A stretch of 64,000 bases of DNA, from contig NZ_CP046103.1 of the NCBI RefSeq assembly GCF_009707325.1, positions 3,579,284 through 3,643,283 on the forward strand, read 5' to 3'. Shown piece by piece: positions 27,991 to 38,219 of the stretch; position 1 is the first letter of the stretch, and the number at the start of each line of letters is the position of its first letter. The notes beneath the pieces are model-generated. The model saw only the letters and a program-made list of their open reading frames with translations, was not told the origin of the DNA and did no database searches. Origin of the DNA: Pseudomonas sp. IB20 (lineage in GTDB: Bacteria; Pseudomonadota; Gammaproteobacteria; Pseudomonadales; Pseudomonadaceae). The position numbers and the translations under genes were made by a program.

Positions 27991-30117
27991 CTAAATTTCG
28001 AATTCAGACTGCAAAGCGGCACGCACACAGTACAAAACGCCCTCTGGAACACGCCCGGTAAACAGCGGCGCGATCTCCGCAACCGGTGGCAATTCGCCTT
28101 CCCCGTCGAGGAATGCGTCCTGGATTTCACCGAGCAGATCTTCCGGCAAATCAAGGGCCTGCTCTAAAGACAGCTGCTGCTTGCCGATGGATTCAGCCAG
28201 CAAGGTGTAGACGTTTTTTTCCGAGCATTGCAGCTGGCCAGCGATCTGGATCGGGGTCATGCCAGCACGCGCCAGGCTGATCAGTTCGTGGCGAATATCG
28301 GCGACTTCCTTCGGCGCTTCGACCTGGCCGCCGAGCACTTCGAGGAAGGCCTGCCCGTAGCGTTCCAGCTTGCGCGCACCGACGCCACTGACCCGGGCCA
28401 TTTCGGCCATGGTGGTGGGCTGCTCGCGCAGCATCTCCAGCAAGGTGGAGTCGGGGAAAATAACGTAAGGCGGCACGCTGTGTTCCTGCGCGAGCTTGCG
28501 GCGCAGGGTGCGCAAGGCTTCCCACTGCTCGCGTTCTTCGCCACGCACCAACTGGCTGGCCTGGCTGGTGCTGCTCTTGGCCGTGGTTTGCGGCTTAAGG
28601 TCACGACGCAGCTCCAGGCTCACTTCGCCTTTGAGCAATGGCCGGCAGCTGTCGTTCAGGCGCAGGCCGCCATATCCTTCAAGGTCGATGTCCACCAGGC
28701 CGCGCGCGACCATCTGGCGGAACAATGAACGCCACTCGCCTTCGGCGCGGGCTTTACCGACGCCATAGACCGAGAGCTTCTGATGGCCGAAGCTGCGCAC
28801 TTTTTCGTTGTCCTTGCCCAGCAACACATCCACCAGATGGCCCACGCCATAACGCTGGCCGGTGCGGTAGATGGCCGACAACGCCTGGCGCGCCGGCTCG
28901 GTGGCATCCCAGGTCTGCACGCCGTCGACGCAGTTGTCGCAGTGGCCGCACGGCTCGGGCATGTCCTCGTCGAAATACGCCAGCAGGGTCTGACGGCGGC
29001 AGCGGGTCTCTTCACACAGCGACAGCATGGCGTCGAGCTTGTGTTGTTCCAACCGCTTGTGGCGCTCGTCACCTTCGGAGTTCTGCAGCATCTGCTTGAG
29101 CATCACCACATCTTGCAGGCCGTAGACCATCCAGGCATCCGCCGGTAGGCCATCACGGCCGGCGCGACCGGTTTCCTGGTAATACGCCTCGAGGGACTTG
29201 GGCAGGTCCATGTGCGCCACAAAGCGCACGTTGGATTTGTCGATGCCCATGCCGAACGCAATGGTGGCCACCATAATCAGGCCTTCCTCGTTGAGGAAGC
29301 GTTTCTGGTGGGCAGAGCGCGTTTCATTGGGCAGGCCGGCGTGGTACGGCAGCGCCGGGTAGCCTTGCTCGCAGAGGAACGCCGCGACTTCATCGACCTT
29401 CTTGCGTGACAGGCAATAGACAATGCCCGCGTCGCTGCGCCGCTCGGACAGGAATGCCAGCAACTGCTTGCGCGGCTGCTCCTTGGGCACGATGCGGTAG
29501 AAAATATTCGGCCGGTCGAAGCTCGACAGGAAGCGCTCGGCGTTCTGCAAATGCAGGCGCTCGACGATTTCTTCACGGGTGCGTTTGTCGGCGGTGGCGG
29601 TCAAGGCGATACGCGGTACGTCGGGGAACAATTCCGCCAACTGGCCCAACTGTAAATATTCGCGACGGAAGTCGTGGCCCCATTGCGACACACAGTGGGC
29701 TTCGTCGATGGCGAACAATGCGATTTCCAGGCTCTGCAAAAACGCCAGCATGCGCGGCTGCACCAGGCGCTCGGGGGCGAGGTAGAGCATCTTCACTTCA
29801 CCGCGCTTGATGCGTGCGGCCAGGTCGCGTTGCTGCTCGGCGCTGAGGGTGGAGTTCAACGCCGCGGCGGCGACGCCGAGCTCTTCAAGGGTGGCGACCT
29901 GGTCGTCCATCAGCGCGATCAGCGGCGACACCACCACGGCCAGGCCGTTGCGCAACAACGCCGGCACCTGGAAGCACAGGGATTTGCCGCCGCCGGTAGG
30001 CATCAATACCAGGGCGTCGCCGCCATTGGCCACGCGCTCAATGATCGCACCCTGGCGGCCACGAAAACTGTCGTAGCCGAAGATGTCCTTGAGGACGCGT
30101 TGAGCCTGCTCGAGCAT
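27991..30117 (-). CDS. recQ: RecQ ATP-dependent DNA helicase
   Basis: A 708-residue superfamily 2 helicase. Walker A is TGGGKS at 41-46 and the DEAH box at 138-141 ([16 protein letters not shown]). The zinc-binding RecQ-C region ([12 protein letters not shown], then CGHCDNC) and a C-terminal HRDC domain ([22 protein letters not shown]) complete the classical order. About 80 extra C-terminal residues extend beyond the HRDC domain. The start is the ATG at 30117, since the 21 codons above it do not resemble RecQ. It acts in recombination and stalled-fork processing. Confidence 0.97.
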   Translation of the reverse strand: MLEQAQRVLKDIFGYDSFRGRQGAIIERVANGGDALVLMPTGGGKSLCFQVPALLRNGLAVVVSPLIALMDDQVATLEELGVAAAALNSTLSAEQQRDLAARIKRGEVKMLYLAPERLVQPRMLAFLQSLEIALFAIDEAHCVSQWGHDFRREYLQLGQLAELFPDVPRIALTATADKRTREEIVERLHLQNAERFLSSFDRPNIFYRIVPKEQPRKQLLAFLSERRSDAGIVYCLSRKKVDEVAAFLCEQGYPALPYHAGLPNETRSAHQKRFLNEEGLIMVATIAFGMGIDKSNVRFVAHMDLPKSLEAYYQETGRAGRDGLPADAWMVYGLQDVVMLKQMLQNSEGDERHKRLEQHKLDAMLSLCEETRCRRQTLLAYFDEDMPEPCGHCDNCVDGVQTWDATEPARQALSAIYRTGQRYGVGHLVDVLLGKDNEKVRSFGHQKLSVYGVGKARAEGEWRSLFRQMVARGLVDIDLEGYGGLRLNDSCRPLLKGEVSLELRRDLKPQTTAKSSTSQASQLVRGEEREQWEALRTLRRKLAQEHSVPPYVIFPDSTLLEMLREQPTTMAEMARVSGVGARKLERYGQAFLEVLGGQVEAPKEVADIRHELISLARAGMTPIQIAGQLQCSEKNVYTLLAESIGKQQLSLEQALDLPEDLLGEIQDAFLDGEGELPPVAEIAPLFTGRVPEGVLYCVRAALQSEFEI

Positions 30118-30392
30118 GTAAAACTCCAAAATGGTGCCGAAATCCCTCTGTACAGGCTGGCCGAAAAAACCCGGCTTCACGGGAAATAATCCGTAAGCGA
30201 AGTTTTCACGGGTTGGCGCTTGGCCTGCAGGGGCATCACAAAACGCGGCAGTATACCCGAGCGTTACTGTGCAAAGGGCGCCACCGACGAATTGCGAGCG
30301 CTATCTAAAACCTGGCAAATATGCCGTGTGGCTGGCCTGGGCGCTCAAGAAAGCCTAGAATTGCGCATCGTTTATTCCCAAGGTATCCCGTA

Positions 30393-30980
30393 ATGTCCTT
30401 CGCTGAGCAACTAACCCGCCTGCAAGCCTTCCTCGACGCCGATGAGCTGCATGACGAGGCGCTGGACTACGTGGCCGCCCACGGCTACCTGACCGCCCTG
30501 TCGATCTCTTCCGACATCGTGCCGGACCGTGAGTGGATCGACGCCTTGTTCGCCGAAGAACCGCATTACGCCGATGCCGCCCAGCGCGAAGAAATCGAAT
30601 CCACCCTGCTGGCCCTCAAAGCCCACATCGGTCGCCAACTGGCCTCCGATGAGGAATTCGAGCTGCCGTGCGACCTGGACCTCGGCGAAGAGCCGGATGA
30701 CTCCGACCTGCGCGGCTGGTGCATCGGCTTCATGGAAGGCGTGTTCCTGCGCGAAGCCGCCTGGTTTGAGACCGCCGAGGAAGAAGTCAGCGAAATGCTG
30801 CTGCCGATCATGGTCGGTTCGGGCCTGTTCGACGACCAGCCGGAGTTTTCCGACATCGCTGCCGATGCCAACCTGATGGATGACATGATCGTACAGATCC
30901 CGGAAGCCCTGACTGCGCTGTACCTGCTGTGCAACGCGCCTGACGAAAAACCGGCGATCCTCAAGCCACGTCACCACTGA
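30393..30980 (+). CDS. YecA/UPF0149-family protein
   Basis: A 195-residue acidic protein of the YgfB/YecA family. Recognisable stretches are DLRGWCIGFMEGVFLREAAW and EVSEMLLPIMVGSGLF. No zinc-binding SEC-C tail is present. The function is not established; members are small helical cytosolic proteins. The start is ATG 30393; codons upstream in the same frame are intergenic. It is divergent from recQ across 275 bp and closely followed by a YbaN-like gene. Confidence 0.88.
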   Translation: MSFAEQLTRLQAFLDADELHDEALDYVAAHGYLTALSISSDIVPDREWIDALFAEEPHYADAAQREEIESTLLALKAHIGRQLASDEEFELPCDLDLGEEPDDSDLRGWCIGFMEGVFLREAAWFETAEEEVSEMLLPIMVGSGLFDDQPEFSDIAADANLMDDMIVQIPEALTALYLLCNAPDEKPAILKPRHH

Positions 30981-31000
30981 GTCGTTTGCCCGTGACACCC

Positions 31001-31384
31001 ATGGGCAACCGCTCGCCGCTCCTGCGTTACGCACTCCTGGCCATCGGCTGGCTGAGCGTGGCGCTAGGGGTGATCGGCATTTTCCTACCGGTGTTGCCGA
31101 CCACACCCTTCCTGCTTCTCGCCGCCGCCTGCTTCGCTCGAAGCTCCCCGCGTTTCTACCACTGGCTGGTGGAACACCCGCGCCTGGGCCCGTGGATCAA
31201 AGACTACCTGGACGGCAACGGTATCCCGCTCAAGGGCAAAGTCTATGCAATCGGCTTGATGTGGCTGAGTATTGGCGTCTCCTGCTACTTGGTGCCGCTG
31301 CCGTGGGCACGCGGGTTTATGCTGACCAGTGCGGTGCTGGTGACGATCTATATCTTGCGTCAGAAGACCTTGCCACCGAGGTAG
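31001..31384 (+). CDS. YbaN-like inner membrane protein (DUF454)
   Basis: A 127-residue membrane protein with a strong DUF454 signature: LGVIGIFLPVLPTTPFLLLAAACFARSS, followed by FYHWLVEHPRLGPWI. Three to four hydrophobic helices are visible. The ATG at 31001 was preferred to an upstream in-frame TTG at 30986. The stop of the YecA-like gene is only 20 bp away, so the two are probably co-transcribed. The function is unknown. Confidence 0.9.
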   Translation: MGNRSPLLRYALLAIGWLSVALGVIGIFLPVLPTTPFLLLAAACFARSSPRFYHWLVEHPRLGPWIKDYLDGNGIPLKGKVYAIGLMWLSIGVSCYLVPLPWARGFMLTSAVLVTIYILRQKTLPPR

Positions 31385-31402
31385 CGATGGAGGCTGAATT
31401 CT

Positions 31403-31491
31403 GCGGGAGCTGGCTTGCCTACGATCGCATCAACCGGGTGCCACTGATAGACGCTGACCCATGCGCATCGCAGGAAAGCCAGCTCCCACAC
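31403..31491. repeat. Inverted pair of REP sequences (REPIN)
   Basis: GCGGGAGCTGGCTTGCCTACGATCGCA at the left end faces its inverse GCATCGCAGGAAAGCCAGCTCCCACA at the right end, with about 35 bp between. The pair lies between the YbaN-like gene and the hybrid kinase gene. Confidence 0.85.
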
Positions 31492-31582
31492 GACCTTGGT
31501 CGACACTGACTAACCCCAAGCATCATGCGAGACTGTCTCACCGGGCCTGGAATGCCTGGGTGTTCTTATGCTCGGAGTTACC

Positions 31583-34500
31583 ATGACGCTGTCCAGCGGG
31601 CTGATCGCCGCCGTTGCCCTGGCCTATATGGCCATTATGTTTGCCATCGCCTTTTACGGTGACCGCCGCCACGCGCCGTTGCCGCCGAAGGTGCGTGCGT
31701 GGGTGTACAGCCTGTCGCTGGCCGTCTACTGCACCAGCTGGACGTTCTTCGGCGCAGTAGGCCAGGCCGCCGAACAACTGTGGGCATTTTTACCGATCTA
31801 TTTAGGACCGGTACTGCTGCTGGTGTTGGCACCTTGGGTGCTGCAGAAGATGATTCTGATCAGCAAGCAGGAAAACATCACCTCGATCGCCGACTTTATC
31901 GCCGCGCGCTACGGCAAATCCCAGTCCCTGGCGGTGGTGGTGGCGCTAATCTGCCTGGTCGGCGTGCTGCCCTACATCGCCCTGCAGCTCAAAGGCATCG
32001 TGCTGGGCGTGAACCTGCTGATCGGCTCCGGCCCCGACACCACCGGCACCCGCGCCCAGGACACCGCGCTGATCGTGTCGCTGGTGCTGGCGCTGTTCAC
32101 CATCGTGTTCGGTACACGCAACCTCGACGCCACTGAACACCACCGCGGCATGGTGCTGGCGATTGCGTTTGAATCACTGGTCAAGCTGTTCGCCTTTCTC
32201 GCCGTCGGTGCGTTCGTGACCTACGGCCTGTACGACGGTTTCGGTGACCTGTTCAGCCAGGCGATGCTGGCGCCGCGCCTTGAGGAGTACTGGAAAGAAA
32301 CCATCAACTGGCCGTCGATGGTGGTGCAAACCGGCGTGGCAATGATGGCGATTATCTGCCTGCCTCGCCAGTTTCACGTCACCGTAGTAGAAAACATCGA
32401 CCCGCAGGATTTGCGCCTGGCCAAGTGGGTATTCCCGGCCTACCTGATCCTGGCCGCGCTGTTCGTCGTACCCATTGCCCTGGGCGGCAAAATGCTGCTG
32501 CCCGGTTCGGTATTGCCCGACTCCTACGTGATCAGCCTGCCCATGGCCCAATCGCATCCGGCCCTCGCCGTGCTGGCGTTTATCGGCGGCGCGTCGGCGG
32601 CAACCGGCATGGTGATCGTGGCCAGCATTGCCTTGTCGACCATGGTGTCCAACGACATGTTGCTGCCGTGGTTGCTGCGCCGCTCCGGCGCCGAGCGGCC
32701 GTTCGAAGTGTTCCGCCACTGGATGCTGTCGGTACGCCGGGTCAGCATTGTGATCATCCTGCTGCTGGCCTACGTGAGTTATCGGCTGCTCGGTTCCACC
32801 GCAAGCCTGGCGACCATCGGCCAGATTGCCTTCGCCGCCGTCACCCAACTAGCCCCGGCGATGCTCGGCGCGCTGTACTGGAAGCAGGCCAACCGGCGGG
32901 GTGTATTTGCTGGGTTAGCGGCAGGCACCTTTTTGTGGTTCTACACCTTGGTCCTACCAGTGACCGCGAAAAGTCTTGGCTGGTCGCTCAGCCTTTTCCC
33001 CGGCCTGACGTGGATGCATTCACACCCCTTTGGCTTTTCCGTCACCTCGCTGACCCTGGGCACCGTGTTCTCGCTGGCGGGTAACTTCACGCTGTTCGTG
33101 TGGGTCTCGATGCTGTCGCGCACAAGGGTTTCCGAGCATTGGCAGGCCGGACGTTTTATCGGTCAAGAGACCAGCCAACGCGCCAGCGCGCGCTCAATGT
33201 TGTCGGTACAGATCAGCGACCTGCTCAGCCTGGCCGCACGCTTTGTCGGTGAAGAGCGCGCGCAGCAGAGCTTTATCCGCTTCGCCTATCGTCAGGGCAA
33301 AGGCTTTAACCCGAATCAGAATGCCGATAACGACTGGATCGCCCACACCGAACGCCTGCTGGCCGGTGTGCTAGGCGCTTCTTCGACGCGCGCTGTAGTA
33401 AAAGCCGCGATTGAAGGGCGGGAAATGCAGTTGGAGGACGTCGTACGCATCGCCGACGAAGCCTCCGAGGTGCTGCAGTTCAACCGCGCGCTGCTGCAAG
33501 GCGCGATTGAAAACATCACCCAGGGCATCAGCGTGGTCGACCAGTCGCTGAAACTGGTGGCCTGGAACCGGCGCTACCTGGAACTGTTCAACTACCCCGA
33601 CGGCTTGATCAGCGTCGGCCGGCCGATTGCCGACATCATTCGCTACAACGCCGAGCGCGGCCTGTGCGGGCCGGGCGAAGCTGAAGTGCACGTGGCACGG
33701 CGCCTGCACTGGATGCGCCAGGGCCGCGCGCACACCTCCGAACGTTTGTTCCCGAATGGACGCGTGATCGAGCTGATCGGCAACCCGATGCCCGGCGGTG
33801 GGTTTGTCATGAGCTTCACCGATATCACCGCGTTCCGTGAAGCCGAGCAGGCGCTGACCGAGGCCAACGAGGGCCTTGAGCAACGGGTGACCGAGCGCAC
33901 CCATGAACTGTCGCAACTGAATGTGGCGCTCACCGATGCCAAAGGCGTGGCCGAGTCCGCGAGCCAGTCGAAAACGCGCTTTCTGGCAGCGGTGAGCCAT
34001 GACCTGATGCAACCGCTGAACGCGGCACGGCTGTTCTCCGCCGCCCTCTCCCACCAGAACGACGGTCTGTCTGCCGAAGCCCGCCAGTTGGTGCAGCACT
34101 TGGACAGCTCGCTGCGTTCCGCCGAAGACCTGATCAGCGACCTGCTGGATATCTCGCGCCTGGAAAACGGCAAGATCAACCCACAGCGCCAGCCCTTTGT
34201 GCTTAACGAGCTGTTCGACACCCTGGGCGCCGAATTCAAGGCTTTGGCCCACGAACAAGGCCTGCGTTTCCGCCTGCGTGGCAGCCGTTTACGGGTGGAC
34301 AGTGACATCAAGTTGCTGCGGCGAGTCCTGCAGAACTTTCTGACCAACGCCTTCCGCTATGCCGACGGCCCAGTGCTACTTGGCGTACGCCGGCGCAAGG
34401 GTGAGCTGTGCCTGGAAGTGTGGGACCGCGGCCCGGGCATTCCACTGGATAAACAGCAGGTAATCTTCGAAGAGTTCAAGCGCCTCGACAGCCACCAGAC

Positions 34501-35053
34501 CCGCGCCGAAAAAGGCCTGGGCCTGGGCCTGGCGATCGCCGACGGCTTGTGCCGAGTGCTGGGCCATCGCTTAAGCGTACGTTCGTGGCCGGGCAAAGGC
34601 AGCGTGTTCAGCGTGCGCGTGCCGTTGGCGCGCAACCAGGCCAGCCCAAAGGTCAAGCCGACGCTAGACAATGGGCTGCCATTGAGTGGCGCGCAGGTGC
34701 TGTGCGTAGACAATGAAGAGAGCATCCTGATCGGCATGCGCAGCCTGCTGACGCGCTGGGGCTGCGAGGTGTGGACCGCCACCGATCAGGCGCAGTGCGC
34801 AGCATTGCTGGCCGAAGGCATGCGCCCGCAACTGGCGCTGGTGGATTACCACCTGGACCATGGCGAAACGGGTACTGAGCTGATGGGCTGGCTGCGGGCG
34901 CAATTGGCCGAGCCGATTCCCGGGGTGGTGATCAGCGCCGATGGCCGGCCGGAGATGGTGGCCGAGGTGCATGCGGCGGGGTTGGATTATTTGGCCAAGC
35001 CGGTGAAACCTGCGGCGTTGCGGGCGCTGTTGAGTCGGCATTTGCCGCTGTAG
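31583..35053 (+). CDS. SSS-type hybrid sensor histidine kinase (MxtR/CrbS-like)
   Basis: A 1156-residue hybrid kinase. The N-terminal ~500 residues have about 13 hydrophobic segments of the sodium:solute symporter (PutP) family. A PAS domain (about 630-745) and a short coiled coil follow. HisKA has His806 (AVSHDLMQPLNAARL), the ATPase domain has DRGPGIP and GLGLGLAIADG, and a C-terminal receiver has Asp1088 (ALVDYHLDHG). The architecture matches MxtR/CrbS, which with its response regulator controls acetate use (acs) in Pseudomonas and Vibrio. The response-regulator gene is not adjacent. The start at 31583 is preceded by GGAG at 6 bases; an ATG 15 bp upstream lacks one. Whether the symporter half transports is unknown. 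Confidence 0.93.
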   Translation: MTLSSGLIAAVALAYMAIMFAIAFYGDRRHAPLPPKVRAWVYSLSLAVYCTSWTFFGAVGQAAEQLWAFLPIYLGPVLLLVLAPWVLQKMILISKQENITSIADFIAARYGKSQSLAVVVALICLVGVLPYIALQLKGIVLGVNLLIGSGPDTTGTRAQDTALIVSLVLALFTIVFGTRNLDATEHHRGMVLAIAFESLVKLFAFLAVGAFVTYGLYDGFGDLFSQAMLAPRLEEYWKETINWPSMVVQTGVAMMAIICLPRQFHVTVVENIDPQDLRLAKWVFPAYLILAALFVVPIALGGKMLLPGSVLPDSYVISLPMAQSHPALAVLAFIGGASAATGMVIVASIALSTMVSNDMLLPWLLRRSGAERPFEVFRHWMLSVRRVSIVIILLLAYVSYRLLGSTASLATIGQIAFAAVTQLAPAMLGALYWKQANRRGVFAGLAAGTFLWFYTLVLPVTAKSLGWSLSLFPGLTWMHSHPFGFSVTSLTLGTVFSLAGNFTLFVWVSMLSRTRVSEHWQAGRFIGQETSQRASARSMLSVQISDLLSLAARFVGEERAQQSFIRFAYRQGKGFNPNQNADNDWIAHTERLLAGVLGASSTRAVVKAAIEGREMQLEDVVRIADEASEVLQFNRALLQGAIENITQGISVVDQSLKLVAWNRRYLELFNYPDGLISVGRPIADIIRYNAERGLCGPGEAEVHVARRLHWMRQGRAHTSERLFPNGRVIELIGNPMPGGGFVMSFTDITAFREAEQALTEANEGLEQRVTERTHELSQLNVALTDAKGVAESASQSKTRFLAAVSHDLMQPLNAARLFSAALSHQNDGLSAEARQLVQHLDSSLRSAEDLISDLLDISRLENGKINPQRQPFVLNELFDTLGAEFKALAHEQGLRFRLRGSRLRVDSDIKLLRRVLQNFLTNAFRYADGPVLLGVRRRKGELCLEVWDRGPGIPLDKQQVIFEEFKRLDSHQTRAEKGLGLGLAIADGLCRVLGHRLSVRSWPGKGSVFSVRVPLARNQASPKVKPTLDNGLPLSGAQVLCVDNEESILIGMRSLLTRWGCEVWTATDQAQCAALLAEGMRPQLALVDYHLDHGETGTELMGWLRAQLAEPIPGVVISADGRPEMVAEVHAAGLDYLAKPVKPAALRALLSRHLPL

Positions 35054-35067
35054 GACGGCTGAGCACA

Positions 35068-35134
35068 ATGCCCTGTGGGAGCTGGCTTGTCAGCTCCCAG
35101 ACATGCCCTGTGGGAGCTGGCTTGTCAGCTCCCA
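35068..35134. repeat. Two tandem REP palindromes (period 35)
   Basis: The 32-base unit ATGCCCTGTGGGAGCTGGCT-TGTCAGCTCCCA occurs at 35068-35099 and again at 35103-35134 without mismatch. The stem is TGGGAGCTG / CAGCTCCCA. It lies between the convergent hybrid kinase and rmuC genes. Confidence 0.87.
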
Positions 35135-35149
35135 TATTTTGGATTGCGT

Positions 35150-36643
35150 TTATTCCGGTAGATGCGCCACACCGTCTGAATCGGTCATGGCACGCTCAAG
35201 CAAATCCGCCGGCAGGCTTTTACTGGCGCGCGCACCCAGCAACTTTAATTGCTCGGTACGACTGACCAGATTTCCGCGTCCATCCGTCAGCTTGTTGCGT
35301 GCCGCGCTGTAAGCCTTATCCAGCTGTTGCAGACGGTTGCCCACCTCATCCAGGTCCTGGATAAACAGCACAAACTTGTCATACAGCCAACCGGCGCGCT
35401 CGGCGATTTCCCGCGCGTTCTGGCTCTGGCGCTCCTGCTTCCACAGGCTGTCGATCACCCGCAGGGTGGCCAGCAAGGTGGTGGGGCTGACGATGACGAT
35501 ATGGCGGTCGAACGCTTCCTGAAACAGGTTCGGCTCAGCCTGCAACGCGGCGGAAAACGCCGCCTCTATCGGCACGAACAACAGTACGAAATCGAGGCTG
35601 TGCAAGCCTTCCAGGCGTTTGTAATCCTTACCGGCCAGGCCTTTGACGTGATTGCGCAGGGACAGCACATGCTGCTTGAGCGCCGCCTGGCCTATCACGT
35701 CATCATCCGCCGCCACGTATTGTTGATAGGCCGTGAGGCTGACCTTGGAGTCGACCACCACCTGTTTGTCGCCGGGCAACATGATCAACACGTCAGGCTG
35801 GAAGCGCTCGCCGTCCGGCCCTTTAAGGCTCACCTGAGTTTGGTACTCGCGGCCCTTCTCCAGCCCGGCATGTTCCAGCACGCGCTCAAGGATCAGTTCA
35901 CCCCAGTTGCCCTGGGTTTTCTGGCCTTTGAGCGCGCGGGTGAGGTTGGTGGCTTCGTCCGACAGGCGCAGGTTCAGTTGCTGCAGGCGTTCAAGCTCCT
36001 TGGCCAGGGAAAAGCGTTCGCGCGCTTCGTTCTGGTAGCTTTCTTCAACGCGCTTTTCAAAGGACTGGATGCGTTCTTTGAGCGGGTCGAGCAACTGGCC
36101 CAGGCGTTCCTGGCTGGTTTCGGCAAAACGCTGTTCACGCTCGTCGAAGATCTTCCCGGCCAGCTCGGCGAATTGCGCGCGCAGCTCGTCCCGCGAGCCT
36201 TGCAGGTCGGCGAGGCGTTGTTGATGGCTTTCCTGCTGCTCACGCAGTTCGGCGCGCAGTGACGCCGACAGCGCATCAAGGCGGCGCAGCTCGGTTTCTT
36301 TGGCGCTGCGGTCGAGGTTCCAGGCGTGGGCGGCGTCGCGGGCGTTATCGCGGTCGATCTGCAGCAGTTCGACTTCACGGCGCACCGCGGCCAGGTCCGC
36401 TTGCTTGGCGGCGTTGGCCTGGCTCAGGTCACTGATTTCATCGCGGCTGGCATCCAGTTGCGCGGCCAAGCCCTCCTGGGCCAGTTGCGCGGTGGCCAGG
36501 CGCTCTTCCAGCAGCTCCCAACCGCTCATGCGCGCACTCAGCCGCCGTTGGATCTGCCAGCACACGGCCAATAACGGCACTGCAGCGCCAGCGAGGCCCA
36601 AGGCAATGCTGGTCCAGTCAAACACCATAGCCATTTCTGCCAT
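35150..36643 (-). CDS. rmuC: RmuC, DNA recombination-limiting protein
   Basis: A 497-residue protein. One N-terminal membrane helix (about residues 10-27) precedes a long coiled coil (about 40-230, rich in Leu/Glu/Arg heptads). The conserved RmuC nuclease-like core follows (TQGNWGELILERVLEHAGL; PDVLIMLPGDKQVVVDSKVSLTAY; FVPIEAAFSAAL). RmuC limits inversions between short inverted repeats in E. coli. ATG 36643 was chosen over a GTG one codon upstream; another ATG at 36634 is possible. Confidence 0.95.
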   Translation of the reverse strand: MAEMAMVFDWTSIALGLAGAAVPLLAVCWQIQRRLSARMSGWELLEERLATAQLAQEGLAAQLDASRDEISDLSQANAAKQADLAAVRREVELLQIDRDNARDAAHAWNLDRSAKETELRRLDALSASLRAELREQQESHQQRLADLQGSRDELRAQFAELAGKIFDEREQRFAETSQERLGQLLDPLKERIQSFEKRVEESYQNEARERFSLAKELERLQQLNLRLSDEATNLTRALKGQKTQGNWGELILERVLEHAGLEKGREYQTQVSLKGPDGERFQPDVLIMLPGDKQVVVDSKVSLTAYQQYVAADDDVIGQAALKQHVLSLRNHVKGLAGKDYKRLEGLHSLDFVLLFVPIEAAFSAALQAEPNLFQEAFDRHIVIVSPTTLLATLRVIDSLWKQERQSQNAREIAERAGWLYDKFVLFIQDLDEVGNRLQQLDKAYSAARNKLTDGRGNLVSRTEQLKLLGARASKSLPADLLERAMTDSDGVAHLPE

Positions 36644-36689
36644 CACCGAAAAAGAGCAAGGTTAACCAAGCATAGGGCTTGAGGACAGC

Positions 36690-37013
36690 TCAGTCTTCGA
36701 CCTGCCCTAATTCGCGCTGGGCGCGGTGGTCGCCGGCACGGGCGGCCAGGCGCAACAGGTCGTGGCCGATACGGCGGTCGCGGGCGTTGCCGCACTCACG
36801 GCACATCAACTGGCCCAGGCGGCTCTGCGCGGCGACCACGCCTTCACGGGCCGGCTGCTTGAGTAAACGCCCGGCGAAATGCTTGATGTTGGTGTTGTGC
36901 CCCAGGTGCGGGCTGTCGAGCAGCCACAAGGCGACTTTCAAGGAGAAACGCTTGGGTGCGGTAACAGTTTGAGGGGTGTCGGTAACAGAAGGTGGTACTG
37001 AGCGAAACTTCAT
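36690..37013 (-). CDS. Small protein with one Sel1-like repeat
   Basis: A 107-residue basic protein. The C-terminal half contains a Sel1/TPR-like helix pair (IGHDLLRLAARAGDHRAQRELGQVED) and a CREC sequence. The N-terminal 20 residues are Ser/Thr/Pro-rich. The start is the ATG at 37013; a longer frame upstream is possible but lacks family character. It is co-directional with rmuC (46 bp). The function is unknown; Sel1 repeats usually mediate protein contacts. Confidence 0.7.
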   Translation of the reverse strand: MKFRSVPPSVTDTPQTVTAPKRFSLKVALWLLDSPHLGHNTNIKHFAGRLLKQPAREGVVAAQSRLGQLMCRECGNARDRRIGHDLLRLAARAGDHRAQRELGQVED

Positions 37014-37470
37014 AAAGCACTGCGGGACAGAACGGAAGGCGCGCCACTCTACTCTTTTTTTCCTACAGGTAAAGCTGAAAAATCTCAGCACGCCCGTCCT
37101 AGAGCAAGCGCTTGGGACAATCCACAGAAGCTGTGGATAACTCAGTGGACAACCCGCCTTTAACTCGCGCAAAGCCCCATGGAACGGGGGCTGCAGTCAA
37201 ACTGACGATTTTTTCACCAATAAAAAAAAGCGATATTTTTCATTGACTTAAATTTTCATCGCAGGCAAACAGCGCTGCTTCCAGGCGGTTGCCGGCGGGG
37301 TTACACACCTCGCAACTAATGTGCACAAGTACCCATCCACTGGTTATATCTCCGCCGTTTTTTACTTCAATGCGTCCGAAAAATGTTACCGGCGGTACAA
37401 ACCGGGGGCCTTTTCAAAATTGCTTCGGCTCGCCACACTGCCTGACCTCCACGCAACCTTGTAAGGCTCG
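37014..37470. other. Gene-free, AT-rich stretch
   Basis: This gap separates the divergent Sel1-like gene and the small membrane protein. It contains an AT-rich core (about 37210-37260, CACCAATAAAAAAAAGCG then TTGACTTAAATTTTC) that could hold promoters for both sides. A 61-codon plus-strand frame (37289-37474) has no recognisable family and poor composition, so it is not called. No RNA gene is recognised. Confidence 0.5.
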
Positions 37471-37776
37471 ATGAAAGGAATTCTCTTATTCGCCATGTTG
37501 CTGCTGGCCATCTGTGCGATCTCATTGGGCATCAACGCAGCGCTGCCCTCACCCGACGGTGCACTGTTTGCCATCGCGATCCTGCTATCGGCAGCGTTTA
37601 CCGCCGTGAGCCTGTGCATCGAACTGGGCGATGGCCGCATCAATGACATGCGCGACGTGATGAAGGTAATCGAAACCGGCCGCTCCTGGCGCCTGACCCT
37701 GGCGGCCTACGGGCTGGGCTGCTCACTGGTGGCGGCCGCGACGGTGCTGGTGTATCGCGGGCTGCTGGGCGGCTGA
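37471..37776 (+). CDS. Small membrane protein of unknown function
   Basis: A 101-residue protein with three predicted membrane helices (about 4-22, 32-50 and 77-97). A short charged loop between helices 2 and 3 (ELGDGRINDMRDVMKVIETGRSW) probably lies in the cytoplasm. AAGG precedes the ATG. No family is recognised. It stands alone between long non-coding stretches. Confidence 0.8.
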   Translation: MKGILLFAMLLLAICAISLGINAALPSPDGALFAIAILLSAAFTAVSLCIELGDGRINDMRDVMKVIETGRSWRLTLAAYGLGCSLVAAATVLVYRGLLGG

Positions 37777-38219
37777 TTGAAGTTTTTGGGTTAGCACACT
37801 TCCCTTGCGTGCTTCAATCCGTTACTATCCGCAACGTTAGTACCAAGCTGAAAGTCAATTCTGGTCGAACAACTCCCCTGAACAACACGGGATCGACCAC
37901 CTCGATGGTTTCCAGGTATTTCTTGCGACGACACTGCCTTTGAACAAGCAAAGGGTGTCGCGAAGTTTCAATACTCTGACCGAACCAGCCTGCAAATTGA
38001 TCAGGATCTTCACCCCGGGCCCAGAACCTTTGCCCATGTTGTGTTGCCTGCCCTCCTAAGTACCTACCTGCCAGCCCAAGCGCGCCTAACTTATTAGCGC
38101 TTCAAACTGGCTGCTTTGTTCCAGTCGGGTTCTTCGTTTGATCAATGGTGATCAGCGTCACTGGAACGTTTTAACGTTGCACGGTTCTTATCCGTGTCAT
38201 TTGTAGGAACACCAATAAT
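37777..38219. other. Long non-coding stretch, possible leader of the 74-residue gene
   Basis: This 443-bp gap has no convincing gene. A 60-codon minus-strand frame (37855-38037) has no recognisable family. Near the downstream start, CACGG-TTCTTAT-CCGTG (38179-38196 region) forms a short hairpin about 20 bp before the ATG. Other features are GATCAATGGTGATC and repeated AACGTT motifs. A long structured mRNA leader or a small RNA is possible but unproven. Confidence 0.4.

Noticed and set aside
37289..37474. Possible 61-residue plus-strand gene before the small membrane protein
   Set aside because: Biased composition (Thr/Pro/Cys), overlaps the next gene's start, no ribosome site identified.
37855..38037. 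Possible 60-residue minus-strand gene in the long gap
   Set aside because: No recognised family, no good ribosome site seen, and composition not convincing; kept only as part of the gap description.
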